Assembly: GCA_023299945.1 (NCBI GenBank)
Contig: JALZVZ010000324.1
Location: 1 to 11,374 of the forward strand
DNA: 11,374 nt
Direction of reading: 5' to 3'
Origin: Altererythrobacter sp.
GTDB taxonomy: Bacteria; Pseudomonadota; Alphaproteobacteria; Sphingomonadales; Sphingomonadaceae
Positions 1 to 7,062 of the stretch are shown one piece after another. Below the pieces are notes generated by a model. The model saw only the letters and a program-made list of their open reading frames with translations, was not told the origin of the DNA and made no database searches. Position 1 is the stretch's first letter. Each line of letters starts with the position of its first letter. Position numbers and translations under genes: made by a program.

Positions 1-64
1 ACAAAGGCCGCATTCTCTCAGCCGGGTCTGCCTCAAGGCCGAGCCATTTGGTGAGCATGTTCAT
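1..64 (-). CDS. Probable ubiquinol-cytochrome c chaperone family protein, N-terminal fragment
   Basis: Only the first 21 codons are in the window; the gene leaves by the left edge. The visible residues begin MNMLTKWLGLEADP and end ERMRPL. This resembles the start of alphaproteobacterial ubiquinol-cytochrome c chaperone (CBP3/UQCC1-like) proteins, which typically open with a short hydrophobic stretch, a D-P pair and then a 'LRPL' motif. Members of that family assist assembly of cytochrome b in the bc1 complex. The start at 64 is favoured over the in-frame ATG at 58 because AAGGA lies eight bases upstream of it. The gene is divergent from the bamE-like gene, an arrangement I recall from related sphingomonads. 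With so little protein visible, the family call rests on start similarity and neighbourhood and could be wrong; that a gene starts here is more certain. Confidence 0.55.
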   Translation of the reverse strand, partial: MNMLTKWLGLEADPAERMRPL

Positions 65-315
65 CGTCAATATCCTTCAAAAAATAGGCATGCCTGCAGC
101 AGGTGCCTCAGCGCAAGCGTTCATCCTCAATTCAAACCGCCGGCGTCAAACGTTCGCGACAAGACAGCGTGCCCTATGCACATTCGCTTATCGGCAAGGC
201 GTTGCAAGGCGCCGAGCATAACCGTAAGGCTTGGGTTAGATATAGGAATTGCAGCAGCGGGGGCAATGCGCCATCACGCGACTTATGTTGCAAAATGAGA
301 AGGCTTGATTGCGCA
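65..315. other. Divergent intergenic spacer between the chaperone-like gene and bamE
   Basis: This 251-base stretch must hold the start signals of both divergent genes. The frame of the downstream lipoprotein stays open back to 103, but that extension is arginine- and cysteine-rich and unlike a lipoprotein signal, so it is treated as non-coding. A perfect 10-bp palindrome, AGGCATGCCT, lies at 86-95, close to the minus-strand start. I could not find a sigma-70 promoter with acceptable -35 and -10 boxes and spacing for either gene. A purine-rich GAGAAGG at 297-303 is the only Shine-Dalgarno candidate for bamE, but at 12 bases it is far from the ATG at 316. Confidence 0.5.
73..77 (-). promoter_or_regulatory. 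Shine-Dalgarno AAGGA for the left-edge gene
   Basis: On the minus strand AAGGA is followed by eight bases and then the ATG at 64. This spacing is good and selects that ATG over the one at 58. Confidence 0.6.
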
Positions 316-774
316 ATGGTGATGAAAAAAGCGCTTACTATCGGTTTGGTGGCAGCGATCGGGCTGGGGCTTTCGGGCTGCTCGTCGATCCGCGAATCGC
401 GTGGTTATGTGGTTGATGGCGTGCTGGTGAACTCAGTTCAGGCCGGTATCGATAACCGTCGTTCGGTGGAGGCGACTTTGGGCCGCCCAACTTTCACCAG
501 CGAATATGGCGATAAGACCTGGTATTATATTTCCAGCGTCACAGGCCGTAAGCCGTTCGTTCGGCCAAAGATCAGCACGCATTCTGTGCTGGCGGTAAAG
601 TTCGATGCAGCGGGCAATGTTGTGAGCACAGAACGCTCCGGCGTCGATCAAGTCGCCTTCCTCAGCCCTGATGGCAAAGAAACGCCAACCTTGGGCCGCG
701 AGCGCACATTCCTTGAGGATCTGTTCGGCAATATCGGGCAAGTGGGCACGGGCGCTGGACCAGGTGCACCTTAA
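316..774 (+). CDS. bamE: Outer membrane protein assembly factor BamE (SmpA/OmlA family lipoprotein)
   Basis: BamE is a small lipoprotein of the BAM complex, which folds beta-barrel proteins into the outer membrane from the periplasmic side. From the ATG at 316 the product has 152 residues. It starts with two lysines at 4-5, a hydrophobic core and the lipobox LSGC, so Cys22 should be lipidated and become residue 1 of the mature protein. The SmpA/OmlA core follows: a GIDNR...SVEATLGRPTF stretch, then the WYYIS strand, then a conserved C-terminal 'LSPDGKETPTLGRER' and 'LEDLFGNIG' segment typical of sphingomonad BamE. The tail is a Gly/Ala/Pro run. Met74 of the long open frame (322) is an almost equally good start, and ATG 295 is in frame but would put MRRLDCAMV before the signal. 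The ribosome-binding site does not settle the choice. The next gene on the strand, hslV, has its own promoter in the 46-base gap. Confidence 0.88.
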   Translation: MVMKKALTIGLVAAIGLGLSGCSSIRESRGYVVDGVLVNSVQAGIDNRRSVEATLGRPTFTSEYGDKTWYYISSVTGRKPFVRPKISTHSVLAVKFDAAGNVVSTERSGVDQVAFLSPDGKETPTLGRERTFLEDLFGNIGQVGTGAGPGAP

Positions 775-785
775 TCTTATGTGCG

Positions 786-813
786 CTTGACCATTTGAGC
801 GCGCGCCCCATAT
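786..813 (+). promoter_or_regulatory. Sigma-32 (RpoH) heat-shock promoter of hslVU
   Basis: CTTGACC at 786-792 is followed by 13 bases and then CCCCATAT at 806-813. The textbook sigma-32 promoter is CTTGAAA, 11-16 bases, CCCCATnT. All seven fixed bases of the -10 element match, as do five of seven in the -35, and the spacing is near optimal. hslVU is a classic heat-shock operon in E. coli, so position and function agree. Transcription should start about six to eight bases after 813, at roughly 819-821, which coincides with the hslV ATG. Confidence 0.8.
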
Positions 814-820
814 TTGGATC

Positions 821-1396
821 ATGAGCAATGACACGGCGAGCCACGGCCTAACCCAGTGGCACGGCACCACCATTATTGGCGTGAAGCGCGGCGATACCAC
901 TGTGATCGCTGGCGATGGCCAGGTTTCCATGGGCAACACTGTGATGAAGCCCAATGCGCGAAAGGTGCGCAGGCTGGGCGAGGGTGATAAAGTCATCGCG
1001 GGATTTGCGGGCGCGACCGCCGATGCTTTCACCTTGTTTGAACGGCTTGAGAAAAAGCTGGAACAGCACCGCGGGCAATTGCTGCGCGCGGCGGTGGAAT
1101 TGGCAAAGGATTGGCGCACTGACAAATATTTGCGCAATCTAGAAGCGCTGATGATTGTGGCCGATGAGGAAAGCCTGCTGGTCTTGACCGGCAATGGCGA
1201 TGTTCTCGAGCCAGAAGCCAAGGATGGCACAACAATCACAGCGATCGGGTCGGGCGGCAATTTCGCGCTAGCGGCCGGACGCGCTCTGGCTGAATATGAA
1301 GATGATCCGGAAAAAATCGCGACCAAGGCCATGGGTGTGGCTGCCGATATTTGCGTCTTCACCAATGGCAATGTCACGCTAGAAAAAATTTCTTAG
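821..1396 (+). CDS. hslV: ATP-dependent protease subunit HslV (ClpQ)
   Basis: HslV is the proteolytic core of the two-component HslUV protease in the cytoplasm, a double hexamer of proteasome-beta-like N-terminal threonine hydrolases. The 191-residue product matches the family along its length. A 15-residue propeptide ends in WHG; removing it would expose Thr16 as the catalytic nucleophile. Asp32 and Lys48 correspond to Asp17 and Lys33 of the mature E. coli enzyme. Also visible are AGDGQ at 30-34, KVRRL at 48-52, [16 protein letters not shown] at 59-74, ELAKDWRTD at 93-101, TGNGDV at 123-128 and the active-site GSGG at 143-146. No other start codon lies between 821 and Thr16, so ATG 821 is fixed. 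No Shine-Dalgarno precedes it; only TTGGATC sits directly upstream. It is 19 bases ahead of hslU. Confidence 0.97.
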   Translation: MSNDTASHGLTQWHGTTIIGVKRGDTTVIAGDGQVSMGNTVMKPNARKVRRLGEGDKVIAGFAGATADAFTLFERLEKKLEQHRGQLLRAAVELAKDWRTDKYLRNLEALMIVADEESLLVLTGNGDVLEPEAKDGTTITAIGSGGNFALAAGRALAEYEDDPEKIATKAMGVAADICVFTNGNVTLEKIS

Positions 1397-1415
1397 ATAG
1401 AGATCTGCACGCCTT

Positions 1416-2717
1416 ATGATTGAGAACTTTACGCCAAAGGCCATTGTGGCCTCGCTTGACGAGCATATTATCGGCCAGCAAGACGCAAAGCGTGCGGTCG
1501 CAGTGGCGATGCGCAATCGCTGGCGGCGGCAACGGTTGGGTGATGAGCTGCGTGATGAAGTCACGCCCAAAAACATCCTGATGATCGGGCCCACGGGCTG
1601 CGGCAAAACAGAAATTTCGCGCCGCTTGGCCAAGCTTGCAGAGGCGCCTTTCGTTAAAATCGAGGCGACCAAATTCACCGAAGTTGGCTATGTCGGCCGC
1701 GACGTTGAACAGATCGCGCGCGACTTGGCTGAAGAAGCGATCCGCTTGGAAAAGGAGCGCCGCCGCGGGGCCGTGCGCGAGGCAGCATCTGAGGCTGCAA
1801 TGGAGCGTCTGCTAACCGCGTTGGTGGGTGACAGTGCGTCTGAGGCCACGCGGGAAAGCTTTCGTGAGCGCATCGTCCAAAATGCGATGAACGAAGTTGA
1901 GGTTGAGATTGAAGTGACCGATGCCCCCGCTGCGCCGTTTGATATGGGCAATATGGGCGGCAATATGGGCATGATTGACCTGTCCGATATGATGGGCAAA
2001 GCCTTTGGCAAAGCGCCGACTAAGCGCCGCAAGATGCGTGTGCCAGAAGCATGGGACAAGTTGGTTGATGAAGAGGCGGACAAGCGCCTCGATGATGATG
2101 ATGTCGCGCAGGCTGCGCTCACCAATGCCGAAACCAATGGGATTGTTTTCCTCGACGAAATCGACAAGATCGCCGTGTCCGATGTGCGCGGCGGAAGTGT
2201 CAGCCGCGAGGGCGTTCAGCGCGACTTGCTACCCCTGATTGAAGGCACGACCGTTTCCACAAAATATGGCCCAATGAAAACCGACCATATTCTCTTCATC
2301 GCATCAGGCGCGTTCCATGTCGCCAAGCCATCCGATATGCTGCCTGAATTGCAGGGCCGCTTGCCAATCCGTGTCGAATTGCGGGCGCTGACTGAAGAGG
2401 ATTTTGTCCGTATTCTATCCGAAACGCGCGCCAATCTGGTTGAGCAATATAAGGCGCTGATTGGAACAGAGGGCGTCACCCTCGATATTACTGATGATGC
2501 GGTGACCGAAATCGCCCGTATTGCGGCACTCGTGAATGAGAGCGTTGAGAATATCGGCGCGCGGCGTTTGCAGACGGTGATGGAAAAGCTGCTGGAAGAA
2601 ATCAGTTTTGAGGCTGAAGAACATGCGGGTGAGACGATCAAAGTCGATGCGGCCTATGTCAATGAGCGGCTTAGCGATCTGGCCGGGAACAGCGATCTGT
2701 CGAAATACATCCTTTGA
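1416..2717 (+). CDS. hslU: ATP-dependent protease ATPase subunit HslU (ClpY)
   Basis: HslU is the hexameric AAA+ unfoldase that feeds substrates into HslV. The product has 433 residues (E. coli 443) and is complete. Visible elements are: HIIGQ at 17-21; Walker A GPTGCGKT at 58-65, with Cys where E. coli has Val; the substrate-gripping pore loop GYVG at 91-94; the intermediate I-domain from about 110 to 240, containing a Met/Gly-rich loop at 176-194; Walker B IVFLDE at 243-248; the [13 protein letters not shown] block at 262-274; the region around Arg315 in ELQGRLPIR that holds the arginine finger; sensor-2 GARR at 381-384; and the C-terminal SKYIL, matching E. coli SRFIL, the tail that inserts into HslV to activate it. 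No clear Shine-Dalgarno precedes ATG 1416. The stop overlaps the start of the next gene by one base. Confidence 0.98.
   Translation: MIENFTPKAIVASLDEHIIGQQDAKRAVAVAMRNRWRRQRLGDELRDEVTPKNILMIGPTGCGKTEISRRLAKLAEAPFVKIEATKFTEVGYVGRDVEQIARDLAEEAIRLEKERRRGAVREAASEAAMERLLTALVGDSASEATRESFRERIVQNAMNEVEVEIEVTDAPAAPFDMGNMGGNMGMIDLSDMMGKAFGKAPTKRRKMRVPEAWDKLVDEEADKRLDDDDVAQAALTNAETNGIVFLDEIDKIAVSDVRGGSVSREGVQRDLLPLIEGTTVSTKYGPMKTDHILFIASGAFHVAKPSDMLPELQGRLPIRVELRALTEEDFVRILSETRANLVEQYKALIGTEGVTLDITDDAVTEIARIAALVNESVENIGARRLQTVMEKLLEEISFEAEEHAGETIKVDAAYVNERLSDLAGNSDLSKYIL
1947..1970 (+). repeat. Perfect 12-bp tandem duplication inside the HslU I-domain
   Basis: GGCAATATGGGC occurs twice back to back (1947-1958 and 1959-1970), in frame, encoding Gly-Asn-Met-Gly twice at HslU residues 178-185. 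It lies in the flexible Met/Gly-rich loop of the I-domain. The copies are identical at the DNA level, which suggests a recent duplication, although two copies could be old or selected. Confidence 0.85.
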
Positions 2718-3124
2718 TGAAAGCGGACATTGTCCATGATTTGGTAGCTATGCTGAAAGGCATGGACGCTGAACTTGATGAGTGCGGAGCATACCGTTTC
2801 ATCGTGATTACGCCCGATATTGCACCGCAAGCATTGGGCGCAGCGATCGCCACTGTCCGCGAGGAAGAAGGTGTCACCGCAATTGTGCCATCATCACTGG
2901 CGGATGAATTGGGGCAGTTAGGCCCCGATTTTGCGCGCATCACTTTGCAAGTCCACTCTGACTTGGAGGCCGCAGGGCTTACCGCTGCGGTGGCCACTGC
3001 GCTGGCAGACAGGCATATAGCCTGCAACGTGATCGCCGCTTTTCACCACGACCATATGTTTGTGCCTTGGGACCGGCGCGAAGAAGCTCTGGCTTGCCTT
3101 ATGGCCTTGTCGCAAGACGCCTGA
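2717..3124 (+). CDS. ACT domain-containing protein (ACT_3/COG3602-like), 135 aa
   Basis: The start ATG shares its A with the last base of the hslU TGA (TGATG), so translation is probably coupled to hslU. The TTG at 2714 is in frame but the ATG is preferred. The 135-residue product has no signal peptide or membrane segment. It resembles the small bacterial ACT_3 (formerly DUF2241) proteins: an N-terminal helical part with LLKGM-like LKGMDAEL, then YRFIVITP, EEEGVTAIVP at about 50-59, a strand FARITLQVHSDLEAAGLTA, and the hallmark CNVIAAFHHDHMFVP near 103-117, followed by an EEAL helix. ACT folds bind small ligands, often amino acids, and regulate enzymes; the ligand of this family is unknown. 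Its place behind hslVU suggests heat-shock co-expression, which is inference. The true function is open. Confidence 0.85.
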   Translation: MKADIVHDLVAMLKGMDAELDECGAYRFIVITPDIAPQALGAAIATVREEEGVTAIVPSSLADELGQLGPDFARITLQVHSDLEAAGLTAAVATALADRHIACNVIAAFHHDHMFVPWDRREEALACLMALSQDA

Positions 3125-3167
3125 CCGGAAAACTAAGTCGCTCAGCGAAAGAGAGCGGTCACAGCTC

Positions 3168-3196
3168 TTGCTCGAGCACCGCATTCCGGCTCTAAT
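3168..3196 (+). promoter_or_regulatory. Candidate sigma-70 promoter for the M16 peptidase gene
   Basis: TTGCTC at 3168-3173, a 17-base spacer and TCTAAT at 3191-3196 form a plausible housekeeping promoter. The -10 matches TATAAT at five of six positions, while the -35 matches TTGACA only in its TTG. The predicted start near 3203 leaves a leader of about 30 bases before the ATG at 3232. Confidence 0.4.
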
Positions 3197-3219
3197 GCAT
3201 CCGATTGATTTAGCATTAG
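3192..3219. promoter_or_regulatory. Operator-like inverted repeat upstream of the M16 gene
   Basis: CTAATGC (3192-3198) and GCATTAG (3213-3219) are perfect 7-bp inverted arms around a 14-base spacer. Arm centres are 21 bases apart, about two helical turns, as expected for a dimeric regulator. The left arm overlaps the candidate -10 and the dyad covers the predicted start site, which would suit repression. No DNA-binding gene lies nearby to suggest a partner. Confidence 0.4.
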
Positions 3220-3223
3220 GGGA
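3218..3223 (+). promoter_or_regulatory. Shine-Dalgarno AGGGGA deciding the M16 start
   Basis: AGGGGA is eight bases before the ATG at 3232 and five before the in-frame GTG at 3229. The spacing and the preference for ATG favour 3232. An ATG at 3225 is out of frame. Confidence 0.55.
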
Positions 3224-3231
3224 ATGGCGTG

Positions 3232-6111
3232 ATGTTCAAGGGTTTCTTTAAAGCAAGTGTGGGCGCAGCGGCGATGATTGCTGCGTTCCCGGCATTGGCC
3301 GACGACCATGCCGCGCCGGCCGCACCTGCCTCGCAGGCGTTGAGCGCGCCCGAGATTGAATTTACGCGTTGGCAGCTCGAAAATGGTCTGCAGGTTATCG
3401 CAATCCCTGACGATACGACCAGCACGGTTACAACATCGCTGTGGTATGAAATTGGCTCAAAGCTCGACCCAGAAGGGCGCAGCGGATTTGCCCATTTGTT
3501 CGAGCATATCCTCAGCCGCAAAACAGCGAATATGCCGTATAATATGATTTACGGACTGACTGCGGATGTCGGCGGCACGCGCAATGCCTCCAACAGCCCG
3601 GACCGCACCAATTATTTCGAGATAGTGCCAGCGGCCTATTTGGAAAGGATGCTCTGGACCCACCGGGAGCGCATGGCGTTTCCAGTGATTGATCAAGAGG
3701 TGTTCGACGGCGAGCGTGACGTTGTGAAGGAAGAGCTTCGCCAGCGTGTGCTTGCGCCGCCTTATGGCCGGTTTCAGCGTTTTGTCTTGCCAGAAAACGC
3801 CTATGAGGTGACGCCGTATCGCCGTCCCGGCATTGGCAGCATTGAGGAATTGGATTCCGCAACGCTGGATGATGCGCGATCATTTTATCAAGCCTATTAC
3901 GGGCCAGACACGGCCACTTTGATTGTTGCAGGCAATTTCGACATGCCCAGGTTGCAGGCTTTGGTGGATCAGTATTTTGGCGATATCAAACCGCGCGTAA
4001 ATCCTTTGCCGGTTGAGGTGTTGGAGCGTGAGCCCAAGCAAATGGCGCCGCGCGTTGTAAATGCGACTGCGCCCAATGTTCCTTTGCCGCTGGTCGGTAC
4101 GATTTGGAAATTGCCTCCGGTCACTCATCCCGACGCACCCGCATTAGAAGTGATGGATGCGATCATGTCGCGCGGCAATAATAGCCGGATGCATGCGGCA
4201 CTTATTCGCACCGGCAAGGCTGTGGATGCTGTGCATTTCGCACAATTGAGCGAAATTGGCGGCATGCTCGCGCAATTTGCAGTCACCAATCCAACCGCTG
4301 ACCCAGATGAGGTCGCGTCTATTTTGGTTGATGTGCGCACACGCATGACCAATGAATTGGTTACGCCTGAGGAGTTGGCCGAAGCAAAGTCTGAGCTGGT
4401 TGCACAATCCTTGCGCCGCCGCGAAACGGCACGCGGGCGTGCATTTGAACTGGGCGAGGCATTGGTTCTCACCGGCGATCCCGCCTCTGCTGACCAACGC
4501 CTTGCAGCGATCGCAGCGGTGACTGCAGAAGATGTGCAGCGCGTTGCCCAGACCTATTACGACCCCCAAGGCCGTACTGATGTGACCTATACCAAGGGCG
4601 CAGATGATCCATCGGCCTATGCCAATCCTGCGCCTTTCCCGGTCTTCCGCACACTTCCCAAAGCTGTCGGCGAACCGCTGAAGGTTCTGCCAGAAGGTGA
4701 GCGGCAAGCGCCTCCTGGCCCGGGCGAAACGCCAGTGGTTGTGGCGCCCAATGTGGTGGAAAGCCAGCTCGCCAATGGCGTGACCCTTGTGGCAGCGCAA
4801 ACGGGAAATGTCCCGCTGGCAACAATGACTGTGCTGGTTCCCGGTGGCAGTAAAAGCGACCCGCGCGTCAAAGCGGGTATTGCTGAAATGGCAGCGGGGC
4901 TGGCCAATCAGGGCACAGCGGGTGCTAGCGCCGAGGAAATCGCGGCAAAGCTGGAAAGTCTTGGGGCAACATTCGGAGCGACCGCGGGCACGGAAGGCAG
5001 CTTCTTCAGCCTAACCGCGCCTGTGGCCAATTTTGATGCGGCTGGTGAAGTGCTGGCCGATATTGTGAAAAGCGCCTCTTACCCAGAGGCGGAACTGGCA
5101 AGAGAGCGGAAACGCTATATTGACGGGCTGCAAGTTTCATTCAAACAGCCCGGCGACCTGGCGCGTTATGCTGCGCGGGTCGCAATGTATGGGGATGCGC
5201 CCTACGGAACTTTGCCAGGCGGCACGCCGGAAAGCTTGGCGGCGATCACTCGGGCGGATTTGCTGGACCACAGAGCCACTTATTGGCATCCAGCACAAAC
5301 CAAGATCATTGTGAGCGGCGGTATTGCGCCTGAAAAAGCAGAGATCTTGGCGAATAAGTTCTTTGGTTCCTGGAGCGTTGATGGACCGCCGCCAAAGCCG
5401 GCACAATCGCCGGCTGGTTCTGTCCAACCCGTGCGCACAATCGTGATCGATATGCCCGATGCCGGGCAAGCCGCAGTGCGCGCCGTTGTGCGCGCGCCAG
5501 AGCGCAGCAATGCAGATTTCTATCCGCTGCAATTGGCCAATTCTGTTTTGGGCGGGGGTTCTTCGGGGCGCTTGTTTGAAGAAGTGCGCACCAAGCGCTC
5601 ACTAAGTTATGGCGCCTATTCCGGTTTTGCCTCTCGCGCAGATGATAGCATTTTGTCGGCGAGTGCGCAGACCAAAAACGAAAGCGCGGATGAGGTTACA
5701 GCATTGTTCCTCAAGGAGTTCGATCGTCTAGGCACAGAAGAACTACCGGAAGATTTGCTTGCCAAGCGAAGGCTCTATCTCACTGGCGGATATGCACGTT
5801 CGCTTGAAAGCAGCGGCGGCTTTAATGGGATTGTCGCAGGACTGCTACAGCAAGGGCTGAGCGCTGAAGAGGCCTTCGCTTATGCCGCACAGCTGGACGG
5901 TGTAAGCGCCGAGCAGGCCTCTGGAGCAGCGAAAACCTATGTGGATCCGGCCAAGGCAACGATTGTGATTGTCGGCAATGCGGCTGAGTTCTTGGATGAC
6001 CTCAAGGCTATACGGCCAGATGTTGAGGTTATTCCGGCAGATCAGCTCGATCTGTCGAGCAGCGCATTGCGGTCTCTAACGGCGCCGCCGGAAGGGGGGA
6101 GCGCAGAATAA
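3232..6111 (+). CDS. Secreted two-half M16 family zinc metallopeptidase
   Basis: M16 peptidases (pitrilysin/insulinase/processing-peptidase clan) are clam-shaped zinc enzymes that degrade or process peptides. The 959-residue product begins with a signal peptide (about 1-23, ending in PALA before DDHA), so it should act in the periplasm. The N-terminal half carries the inverted zinc motif HLFEH (His88, Glu91, His92) and the distal zinc-ligand glutamate in VVKEEL (Glu168). GLTADVGGTRNA then DRTNYF, typical of the family, lies between. A proline-rich linker around 465-510 leads to the C-terminal half, which has no HxxEH and so is structural. It keeps the glycine-rich GGGSSGRLFEEVR...RSLSYG substrate-binding block at about 774-794. 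The closest layout I know is the PqqL-like/fused type found in sphingomonads. The substrate is unknown. The gene has its own spacer and promoter candidate and is convergent with the next gene. Confidence 0.93.
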   Translation: MFKGFFKASVGAAAMIAAFPALADDHAAPAAPASQALSAPEIEFTRWQLENGLQVIAIPDDTTSTVTTSLWYEIGSKLDPEGRSGFAHLFEHILSRKTANMPYNMIYGLTADVGGTRNASNSPDRTNYFEIVPAAYLERMLWTHRERMAFPVIDQEVFDGERDVVKEELRQRVLAPPYGRFQRFVLPENAYEVTPYRRPGIGSIEELDSATLDDARSFYQAYYGPDTATLIVAGNFDMPRLQALVDQYFGDIKPRVNPLPVEVLEREPKQMAPRVVNATAPNVPLPLVGTIWKLPPVTHPDAPALEVMDAIMSRGNNSRMHAALIRTGKAVDAVHFAQLSEIGGMLAQFAVTNPTADPDEVASILVDVRTRMTNELVTPEELAEAKSELVAQSLRRRETARGRAFELGEALVLTGDPASADQRLAAIAAVTAEDVQRVAQTYYDPQGRTDVTYTKGADDPSAYANPAPFPVFRTLPKAVGEPLKVLPEGERQAPPGPGETPVVVAPNVVESQLANGVTLVAAQTGNVPLATMTVLVPGGSKSDPRVKAGIAEMAAGLANQGTAGASAEEIAAKLESLGATFGATAGTEGSFFSLTAPVANFDAAGEVLADIVKSASYPEAELARERKRYIDGLQVSFKQPGDLARYAARVAMYGDAPYGTLPGGTPESLAAITRADLLDHRATYWHPAQTKIIVSGGIAPEKAEILANKFFGSWSVDGPPPKPAQSPAGSVQPVRTIVIDMPDAGQAAVRAVVRAPERSNADFYPLQLANSVLGGGSSGRLFEEVRTKRSLSYGAYSGFASRADDSILSASAQTKNESADEVTALFLKEFDRLGTEELPEDLLAKRRLYLTGGYARSLESSGGFNGIVAGLLQQGLSAEEAFAYAAQLDGVSAEQASGAAKTYVDPAKATIVIVGNAAEFLDDLKAIRPDVEVIPADQLDLSSSALRSLTAPPEGGSAE

Positions 6112-6153
6112 ACTGCGCGCGCCTCGATCCGAGCAAAATTCAGAACCTTTCGG

Positions 6154-6966
6154 CTAGACCGCTGGGCCATCCTGACGGGTGATCACGCGGGCCTGCGCGA
6201 CGCTGGTAATGCCGCCGTAATTGCACGCGGCTTCATAGCTTTTCTCAGATTTGGGCAGTGTGACTCGTGTTTTTACTATCCATTTCCCCGTTTGGAATAC
6301 AGATAGCATCGAGGTCTGCTCTTTGGCAGGTGTGTCGCCGCGCGCTGGAATAGAATAGTCATACATTGCCAACCCAAGGCCCAAATTGGCATCTTGTCCT
6401 TCGCTGCCTTCTTTTTTCATGCGGGCGAGAATGGCTTCAGCCAAAGGTTTGATAACGCCGCGGTGGCATTGCTGACCCTCTGCTTTACGCTCTGTCACGG
6501 TAAGGGCAGTCATCTTGCTGACTTCCGTTATGTCGTTCTTCGCCATGCTATAGGCGGTCGGTCCGGTGAGGCCTTCTGCGGTGTAGACATAGAACGTCAA
6601 TCGGCTGAACCCGCTCTCATCGACCTTTTGATATTGGCAAGAACTATTGGTCCCATCGGGCGCGTGGTCATCAATTCTTACCAGTTTCAAATCGCGAAAA
6701 ATGTCTGGGCAAATCGCGCCGCTTTTTATGTGAACAAAGTTGCGGCCAGCATCAGTTGAGACAGGAAGCCAGTTTGCCGGATTGGCAGAGATCCCTGAGC
6801 GAGCAGAGCGGATGCGCGGCTTTACTTGATCCACTGAAGGGGGGGCTGCTTGCATTTTTACTTGAGGGACAGCTGTCTCGTTTTCCGATTGTGCAATTGC
6901 ACAGGCTGGCGCAATCAAAGCGGCAGCGGATGAAAAACTAGCAATTGCACGGCAAATATTTCGCAT
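6154..6966 (-). CDS. Unrecognised secreted protein with four cysteines, 270 aa
   Basis: I do not recognise the family. The start chosen is ATG 6966, because GAGGGG (6972-6977) sits five bases upstream; the in-frame GTG at 6972 overlaps that site and is unlikely. Residues 1-26 form a good signal peptide (RNICR, then a hydrophobic Ala-rich core, with AIA before Gln26), so the protein is likely periplasmic. Residues 30-60 look disordered and Pro/Ser/Lys-rich. The folded part from about 65 contains Cys86, Cys110, Cys167 and Cys248, an even number compatible with two disulfides, and alternating strand-like segments such as RLTFYVYTAEG and KWIVKTRVTLP. No catalytic motif stands out. It is convergent with the M16 gene, whose stop is 42 bases away, and follows the transporter gene on the same strand after 96 bases. 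A link to either is unproven. Confidence 0.8.
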   Translation of the reverse strand: MRNICRAIASFSSAAALIAPACAIAQSENETAVPQVKMQAAPPSVDQVKPRIRSARSGISANPANWLPVSTDAGRNFVHIKSGAICPDIFRDLKLVRIDDHAPDGTNSSCQYQKVDESGFSRLTFYVYTAEGLTGPTAYSMAKNDITEVSKMTALTVTERKAEGQQCHRGVIKPLAEAILARMKKEGSEGQDANLGLGLAMYDYSIPARGDTPAKEQTSMLSVFQTGKWIVKTRVTLPKSEKSYEAACNYGGITSVAQARVITRQDGPAV

Positions 6967-6971
6967 AAGCA

Positions 6972-6977
6972 CCCCTC
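6972..6977 (-). promoter_or_regulatory. Shine-Dalgarno GAGGGG of the unrecognised secreted protein
   Basis: On the minus strand GAGGGG is followed by five bases and ATG 6966. CCCC at 6985-6988 could pair with its GGGG across a nine-base loop, but four pairs are too few to claim regulation. Confidence 0.5.
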
Positions 6978-7062
6978 AAAAAGCGGGGAAACACAGACCC
7001 CTAGCCGCATAACCTCGACTTGGAAGCGTGAACCTAGGCTGAAACGAGTTGGATACCCAAGG

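Noticed and set aside
80..127. A 15-codon minus-strand open frame just upstream of the left-edge gene, ending before its Shine-Dalgarno.
   Set aside because: Its ATG has no properly spaced ribosome-binding site and the peptide shows no leader-type pattern such as a run of one amino acid.
103..315. Extension of the bamE frame back to 103, giving a 223-residue protein.
   Set aside because: The extra 71 residues are Arg/Cys/Ser-rich and would bury the lipoprotein signal and lipobox, so the product could not be exported as a lipoprotein.
781..804. Stem-loop GTGCGCT / AGCGCGC (7 pairs with one G-U) after bamE as a terminator.
   Set aside because: No T-run follows; the 3' side runs into CCCCATAT. 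The bases are better explained by the heat-shock promoter, which overlaps them.
433..1377. A 314-codon open frame on the minus strand across bamE and hslV.
   Set aside because: It is antisense to two strongly recognised genes, Ser/Ala-rich without any domain, and has no sensible start context. It is a shadow caused by GC-biased codons.
3152..3168. AGAGC/GCTCT hairpin after the ACT gene as a terminator.
   Set aside because: Only five pairs and no T-tract; too weak to call.
4144..4800. Minus-strand open frame of 218 codons inside the M16 gene, and a 171-codon plus-strand frame at 8224-8739 inside the ABC transporter gene.
   Set aside because: Both lie wholly within well-supported genes, are rich in Cys/His/Arg in the manner of antisense frames, and resemble no family.
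6112..6153. Bidirectional terminator between the convergent M16 and secreted-protein genes.
   Set aside because: The 42 bases contain only a 4-bp CTCG/CGAG stem and no U-tract in either direction. Termination there may be Rho-dependent, but nothing is visible.
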